Notes under the pieces: model-generated
Told to the model about the DNA's origin: nothing
What the model saw: only the letters and a program-made list of their open reading frames with translations
The model's database searches: none
NCBI GenBank assembly: GCA_028285945.1
Contig: JAPYNE010000014.1
Location: forward strand, 67,001 to 131,000
Reading direction: 5' to 3'
Source: Candidatus Foliamicus numerosus
Lineage (GTDB): Bacteria > Pseudomonadota > Gammaproteobacteria > Steroidobacterales > Foliamicaceae
DNA length: 64,000 nt
Shown: in pieces, positions 59,898 through 64,000 of the stretch
Layout: the number at the start of each line of letters is the position of its first letter
Position numbering within the stretch: the first letter of the stretch is position 1
Made by a program: the position numbers and the translations under genes

Positions 59898-61640
59898 ATG
59901 AAGAAAGCGCTCGGCAACCTCCTAGACCAGGCTCTGCGCCAAGTGGCGGGGGAGCATGCCAGGGGCCTTCGCCATGCCGGGCTGGAGCAGGCGCGGGATG
60001 CCCGCAACGGCCACTACGCATCCAACGCGGCGATGCAACTCGCGGGCAAGCTCAAACGAAGGCCGGCGGATATCGCCGGGGACATCGTCGCCGCATTGCC
60101 CGCCAAGCAGATCATTGAGCGAGCGGAAATCGCCGGCCCCGGCTTTATCAATATCTGGCTGGACCCGGGCGCGTTGCAGTCCGAACTGAACCGGATAGGC
60201 CGGGAAGGCGATGCCTACGGATGCAGCGACTTCGGTGGCGGGCGGCGGATTCTGGTGGAGTTCGTATCGGCCAATCCCACCGGCCCGCTGCATGTGGGGC
60301 ACGGCCGCCACGCGGCCTTAGGCGATTGCTTGGCCCGGCTGCTTGAGGCCACCGGACACGAGGTATGGCGGGAATACTACGTCAACGACGCGGGCCGGCA
60401 ACTGTCCGTGCTGGGCCTGTCGGTTTGGCTGCGCATGGTGGAGCAAGCCACGGGCGCGGACGCCTTTCCCGAAGGCGCCTACCGCGGCGAATACATCGGC
60501 AATCTGGCGGAGCGGATGGCCGATGAGCTTCCCGGGGCCGCCGAAGCGGCGCGCAAGGGCATGGCTTGGCCCGAGAAGCAGGCAGGCGGCAACGGAGAGG
60601 CGGACCGGCACATTGACGCCCTGATCGAAGCCGCCCGCGAATGCCTGGGAGACGAGCTGTTCTCGGCAATCGCCCGCGCCGCGGGCGACTGGGTGCTGGA
60701 GGACATCCGCGACGACCTTCAGCAATTCGGAGTGCGCTTCGACAACTGGCAATCCGAACGGGAACTGGCGGACGGCGGCAAAATCGACGAATGCCTCAAG
60801 CGTCTTGAAGGCGTCACCTACCGGCGCGACGGCGCGCTGTGGTTTCCGGCCGAGCGCTATGGCGACGAAAAGGACCGCGTGGTGGTGCGGGCGGATGGCC
60901 GCAGCACCTATTTCGCCTCCGACATCGCCTATCATTACGCCAAGCGCAAGCGCGGCGCGGACCTGTTGCTCGACGTGCTGGGCGCCGACCACCACGGCTA
61001 CGTGAACAGGGTTCGCGCAGGTCTGGAAGCGCTGGGCGAGCCGCCCTCCTGCCTTGAGGTGAGGCTGGTGCAGTTCGTTGCGCTGCTCCGCGGCGGCGAG
61101 CGCGTGGCCATGTCCACGCGCGGCGGCGAGTTCGAGACCTTGCGGAGCCTGCGCGAAGAGGTAGGCGCGGACGCGGCGCGTTTCTTTTATGTATCCCGGG
61201 CAGGAGAACAGCATCTTGATTTCGACCTCGATCTCGCCAAGCGCCGGTCCAGCGACAACCCCGTGTACTACGTGCAGTACGCCCATGCCCGAATCGCAAG
61301 CCTGTTGGGGAAGCTGGCGGACCGCGGCCTTTCGTTCTCCATGGATGAGTCCGCCGCGCATGCCGGCCTGCTCACTCACCGCCGGGAAATCGACCTGATG
61401 CTGGCTTTGGCCCGGCTGCCGGAAACTATCGAGCAGGCGGCGGTTCAGAGAGCGCCGCAGGTTGTGGCGCACTATCTGATAAGTCTAGCCCAGGCGTTTC
61501 ACGGCTGGTACAACCATTGCAAGGTGCTGGACGCGGAACCGGAACTGCGCTCCGCGCGGCTTGGGCTGGCGCACGCCGGCGGGCAGGTTCTGCGAAACGG
61601 ACTGGGTTTGCTGGGCGTTTCCGCTCCGAGGAGCATGTAA
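59898..61640 (+). CDS. argS: Arginyl-tRNA synthetase
   Basis: The protein has 580 residues from the ATG at 59898. The class I HIGH motif appears as NPTGPLHVGHGRHAALGD near residue 115. YVQYAHARI and the C-terminal DALR anticodon-binding domain (LPETIEQAAVQRAPQ, YLISLAQAFHGWYNHC) are normal. The KMSKS position reads AMSTRGGEF. An earlier in-frame ATG at 59880 would add six residues. The gene is divergent from the ATPase and followed 2 bases later by the SPOR protein. Confidence 0.95.
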   Translation: MKKALGNLLDQALRQVAGEHARGLRHAGLEQARDARNGHYASNAAMQLAGKLKRRPADIAGDIVAALPAKQIIERAEIAGPGFINIWLDPGALQSELNRIGREGDAYGCSDFGGGRRILVEFVSANPTGPLHVGHGRHAALGDCLARLLEATGHEVWREYYVNDAGRQLSVLGLSVWLRMVEQATGADAFPEGAYRGEYIGNLAERMADELPGAAEAARKGMAWPEKQAGGNGEADRHIDALIEAARECLGDELFSAIARAAGDWVLEDIRDDLQQFGVRFDNWQSERELADGGKIDECLKRLEGVTYRRDGALWFPAERYGDEKDRVVVRADGRSTYFASDIAYHYAKRKRGADLLLDVLGADHHGYVNRVRAGLEALGEPPSCLEVRLVQFVALLRGGERVAMSTRGGEFETLRSLREEVGADAARFFYVSRAGEQHLDFDLDLAKRRSSDNPVYYVQYAHARIASLLGKLADRGLSFSMDESAAHAGLLTHRREIDLMLALARLPETIEQAAVQRAPQVVAHYLISLAQAFHGWYNHCKVLDAEPELRSARLGLAHAGGQVLRNGLGLLGVSAPRSM

Positions 61641-61642
61641 GC

Positions 61643-62296
61643 ATGGCAAGGAGAAGCAAGCGCGGTTCGCGGGGCTGGGGCTACGGTCAATTTGTCGCCG
61701 GCCTGGGGCTGGGGTTGGTGTTGGCGTTATGGGTGTATCCCATGCTTGCGCGGTGGTGGACCGAACCGCTGCCGGATATCCTGGCCACTAATCCTTCCAG
61801 CAGCCCGAGATTCGATTTTTACGACATTCTGGAGCGCGGCGAGGAGGTTGTGGAAGACACCCGCGCCGCTTCGGCGCAGGGGGCGGCGCAGCCGGTTGCC
61901 GAGGCCGACACGCCGCAGCCCAGACAGACCGAGGCGGAACCGCTGGCGAAAGCGGCCACGGCCACGCCGCAGCCCGCCGATGGCGCGGCGCAGCCGTCGA
62001 GCGGCGCCTCAAGCGTGCGCGAACCGCAATCCCGGGCGGCACCCGCACCGGTGGCGGCGCCCGGCATGTACGTGCTGCAACTGGGCGCGTTCACGCGCCA
62101 GCGGGAGGCGGAGTCGCTCAAGGCGCGGCTGGCGCTGGTTGGCATGAACGCGCGGATCCAGCCGGTGCGGGTGGATCGGCAAACCTACTATCGCGTGCGC
62201 GTGGGGCCCACCAGCGATCTGGAGCAACTCAACGCGGACCGGGCCCGCCTGCAGGAGCATCGCTTCGATTCCATCCTCCTCAAACTGGTTCAATGA
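61643..62296 (+). CDS. SPOR-domain cell-envelope protein (FtsN-like)
   Basis: The frame encodes 217 residues: a basic cytoplasmic start, one membrane helix at about 14-35 (QFVAGLGLGLVLALWVYPML), a proline/alanine-rich periplasmic linker and a SPOR domain at about 140-215 (YVLQLGAFTRQREAESLKAR, YYRVRVGPTSDLEQLN). SPOR domains bind denuded peptidoglycan at the division site. argS followed by an FtsN-like gene is a common gammaproteobacterial pair. Confidence 0.9.
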   Translation: MARRSKRGSRGWGYGQFVAGLGLGLVLALWVYPMLARWWTEPLPDILATNPSSSPRFDFYDILERGEEVVEDTRAASAQGAAQPVAEADTPQPRQTEAEPLAKAATATPQPADGAAQPSSGASSVREPQSRAAPAPVAAPGMYVLQLGAFTRQREAESLKARLALVGMNARIQPVRVDRQTYYRVRVGPTSDLEQLNADRARLQEHRFDSILLKLVQ

Positions 62297-62366
62297 ACTC
62301 GCCGCCCCGATAACATCAGGCCGAAAACGGGTTGACAGGCTGCGCAAGCTCCAAAACAAGGCAATA

Positions 62367-63428
62367 ATGACCGACGGCATCAGCGCGTACAGCGAGGCCA
62401 TCCAGCGCAGTTTCCCCTCAAGGGCGCTCGCGGACACGCCCACCCCGGTGGACCGGCACGCGGCGCTGGCCGAGGAGTTCGGCGCCCGTTCCGTATGCAT
62501 CAAGCGCGACGATGTAAGCGGTGTTGAGCATGGCGGGAACAAGGTGCGCAAGCTGGAGTTCCTTCTGGCCGACGCCCTTGAACGCGGCTGCCGCGGTGTT
62601 GTGACCTATGGCGCGGCGGGTTCCAACCATGTTCTTTCCACTTCGCTGTTCGCCCGCAAGCTCGGACTCGAATGCGTGGGAATTGTTCGCCCCCAACCGC
62701 CTACGCCCTATGTGGAGGAAACGCTTCGCCATCATCTGCTGCTGGGAACGCGCCTTGAGCCGGCCGGCTCTGCGCAAGAAACCGAAACAATACGCTCCCG
62801 ATTGCCGGGCGGGAGCAGCGCCTGGTATGAAATCCCGCTGGGCGGCTCCTCCCCCCTCGGCAGCCTCGGCTACGTGTGCGCCGCGCTGGAGCTTGCCGAG
62901 CAGGTGGCGGCCGGCCATTGCCCGGCGCCGGACCTGATCTATCTGCCCTGCGGCTCGTCGGGCAGCGCCGTGGGGCTGGACTTTGGCGCAACGCTTGCGG
63001 GCTTGCCCAGCCGCATCGTGGCCGCTTGGGTGGTGACCAGCCAGATGACTTCAAAAAAGAAAGCCGTTGCGCTGGCCGGCAAGCTGCGCTCGCTGCTGCA
63101 CGGCATCTGTCCTCCGCCCGGCGGCAGGGCGCTGGGACGGGTGGAATTCCGCGAGGAGTTTCTGGGCGACGGCTATGCGCTTCCTTCCGGCGCTGCGCTG
63201 GAAGCCATCGAGTGGATGAAGAGCAAGGCGGGCGCGAAGCTGGAATACACCTATTCGGGCAAAGCGGCCGCCGCCTTGCTGCATGACGGGCGCGCCGGCC
63301 GGTTCAGGGGCCTCAATGTCATGTTCTGGAACACCTATAACTCGCGGCCGGCGCCTTCCGGTTTGCCGCCCTTGCGGCGCGGGAATCTCTCCGGGACATT
63401 TCAAGAAAGCCTTCCGGCGGGTCCGTGA
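62367..63428 (+). CDS. PLP enzyme, D-cysteine desulfhydrase/ACC deaminase family
   Basis: The frame encodes 353 residues. The PLP lysine is in VEHGGNKVRKLEFLL near residue 56. GAAGSNHVLSTSLFARKLGL and LPCGSSGSAVGLDFGA (phosphate loop) are family features, and ALEAIEWMKSKAGAKLEYTY fits the C-terminal substrate region. Members split D-cysteine, deaminate ACC or desulfurate related amino acids. Its stop overlaps the GTG start of the TauE/SafE permease, which often moves sulfur compounds, so a sulfur-related role is reasonable. Confidence 0.83.
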   Translation: MTDGISAYSEAIQRSFPSRALADTPTPVDRHAALAEEFGARSVCIKRDDVSGVEHGGNKVRKLEFLLADALERGCRGVVTYGAAGSNHVLSTSLFARKLGLECVGIVRPQPPTPYVEETLRHHLLLGTRLEPAGSAQETETIRSRLPGGSSAWYEIPLGGSSPLGSLGYVCAALELAEQVAAGHCPAPDLIYLPCGSSGSAVGLDFGATLAGLPSRIVAAWVVTSQMTSKKKAVALAGKLRSLLHGICPPPGGRALGRVEFREEFLGDGYALPSGAALEAIEWMKSKAGAKLEYTYSGKAAAALLHDGRAGRFRGLNVMFWNTYNSRPAPSGLPPLRRGNLSGTFQESLPAGP

Positions 63429-64000
63429 CCGAATCCCTGCCGCCGGAGTTTTTGCCTCTGCTGATTCTGGCCGGCTGCGCCTCCGGGTTCCTCAATGTAA
63501 TGGCCGGGGGCGGGTCGATGCTGAGCCTGCCGATCCTGCTGCTGGCCGGCTTGCCGGCACCTGTGGCGAACGGGACGCTGCGCGTGGCGATCATCGTCCA
63601 AAACCTGGTGGCCATTGGAACGTTCCGCAAACACGGTTTCGCAGACCTCAGGAAAGCCTTGTGGCTGTCGCTGTTTGCTTGCATCGGCGCCGGCGGCGGC
63701 GCCCTGATCGGGGTGCGCGTTGCCGGGCCCTGGTTTGATCGCATCGTGGTGGTCACCATGATCGCGGCCACGCTGGCGATGCTGCGGCGTCGGCCGGGCG
63801 AGACGCGGAAGGAAGTGGAGGTAACGCCTGCCAGACGGCGGCTGGGCTACGCCGCGCTGTTGCTGTCCGGCGCTTGGGCCGGATTCATTCAGGTGGGGGT
63901 GGGTTTCCTGTTCATGCCCACGCTGCATCGCATCCTCGGCATGGATCTGGTGCGGGTCAACATGTACAAGGTGGTCATCGTTTTACCCTGCGCAATCCTG
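63425..64000 (+). CDS. TauE/SafE-family sulfite/anion permease (cut by window end)
   Basis: A GTG at 63425 overlaps the preceding stop as GTGA and opens a frame that stays open to the window end (192 codons). LLILAGCASGFLNVMAGGGS followed by SLPILLLAGLP is the N-terminal TauE/SafE signature, and a second similar repeat begins near residue 140 (LLLSGAWAGFIQVGVGFLFM). Several membrane helices are evident. The C-terminal part lies outside. Confidence 0.87.
   Translation, partial: MTESLPPEFLPLLILAGCASGFLNVMAGGGSMLSLPILLLAGLPAPVANGTLRVAIIVQNLVAIGTFRKHGFADLRKALWLSLFACIGAGGGALIGVRVAGPWFDRIVVVTMIAATLAMLRRRPGETRKEVEVTPARRRLGYAALLLSGAWAGFIQVGVGFLFMPTLHRILGMDLVRVNMYKVVIVLPCAIL

Overview
The window is 64 kb of GC-rich DNA from a Gram-negative bacterium, most likely a gammaproteobacterium. 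LolB, a SPOR-domain gene directly after argS, two TonB-dependent receptors, a TRAP transporter and cobalamin-dependent MetH all point that way. Genus is not decidable by eye. The many repeats, decayed genes and defence genes resemble host-associated or symbiotic genomes, but that is an impression only.

Layout. 1-1.2 kb: start of an IS1595-type transposase running off the left edge, a 120-bp inverted-repeat element, a transposase remnant and a small membrane protein. 1.2-8.2 kb (minus strand): a TRAP transporter (dctM, dctQ, dctP) overlapped by a MATE exporter gene, then a HAD hydrolase, MltB-type transglycosylase and a coiled-coil membrane protein. 8.4-17.8 kb: an amino-sugar and peptidoglycan salvage locus: TonB receptor, BadF-type GlcNAc/MurNAc kinase, nagA, SIS-type deaminase, GntR regulator, MurQ and a NamZ-like muramidase. 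Together these can carry terminal MurNAc and GlcNAc to fructose-6-phosphate; no inner-membrane sugar permease is seen. 17.8-22 kb: a restriction-modification pair and a Pif1-like helicase with a WYL-like tail. 22-28.1 kb: lolB, a TPR lipoprotein, prfA, and a beta-lactamase-fold/DUF3089 fusion. 28.4-30 kb: a second restriction-modification pair. 30-36 kb: a trans-sulfuration PLP enzyme, prmC, an FGE-fold protein, a DUF2384/RES toxin-antitoxin pair, a propeller-like gene broken by an in-frame TAG, and a small protein. 36-42 kb: metH-metF, an MFS exporter and a decayed nucleotidyltransferase module. 42.6-51.2 kb: the effector genes of a type I-G (former I-U) CRISPR-Cas system (cas3, csx17, csb1, csb2), with a Fic toxin and its antitoxin lodged between cas3 and csx17. 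No cas1, cas2, cas4 or array is present. 51-57 kb: a broken coiled-coil nuclease gene, a MacB-type permease, a thioredoxin-like protein without its active site, a second TonB receptor and a mosaic repeat cluster. 57.2-59.8 kb: an AAA15-type ATPase, a PIN nuclease and an RNA ligase in a row. 59.9-64 kb: argS, a SPOR protein, a D-cysteine desulfhydrase-like enzyme and the start of a TauE/SafE permease.

Two things stand out. The cas3 frame has no stop codon and reads into Fic, while the Fic antitoxin is encoded inside that frame in another register. The ATPase-PIN-RNA ligase cassette looks like an RNA-cutting and RNA-sealing defence unit. In addition, seven copies of an unusual intergenic palindrome (conserved loop, variable but self-complementary arms) lie between 2.5 and 36 kb, and several supply the start, stop or tail of neighbouring genes.
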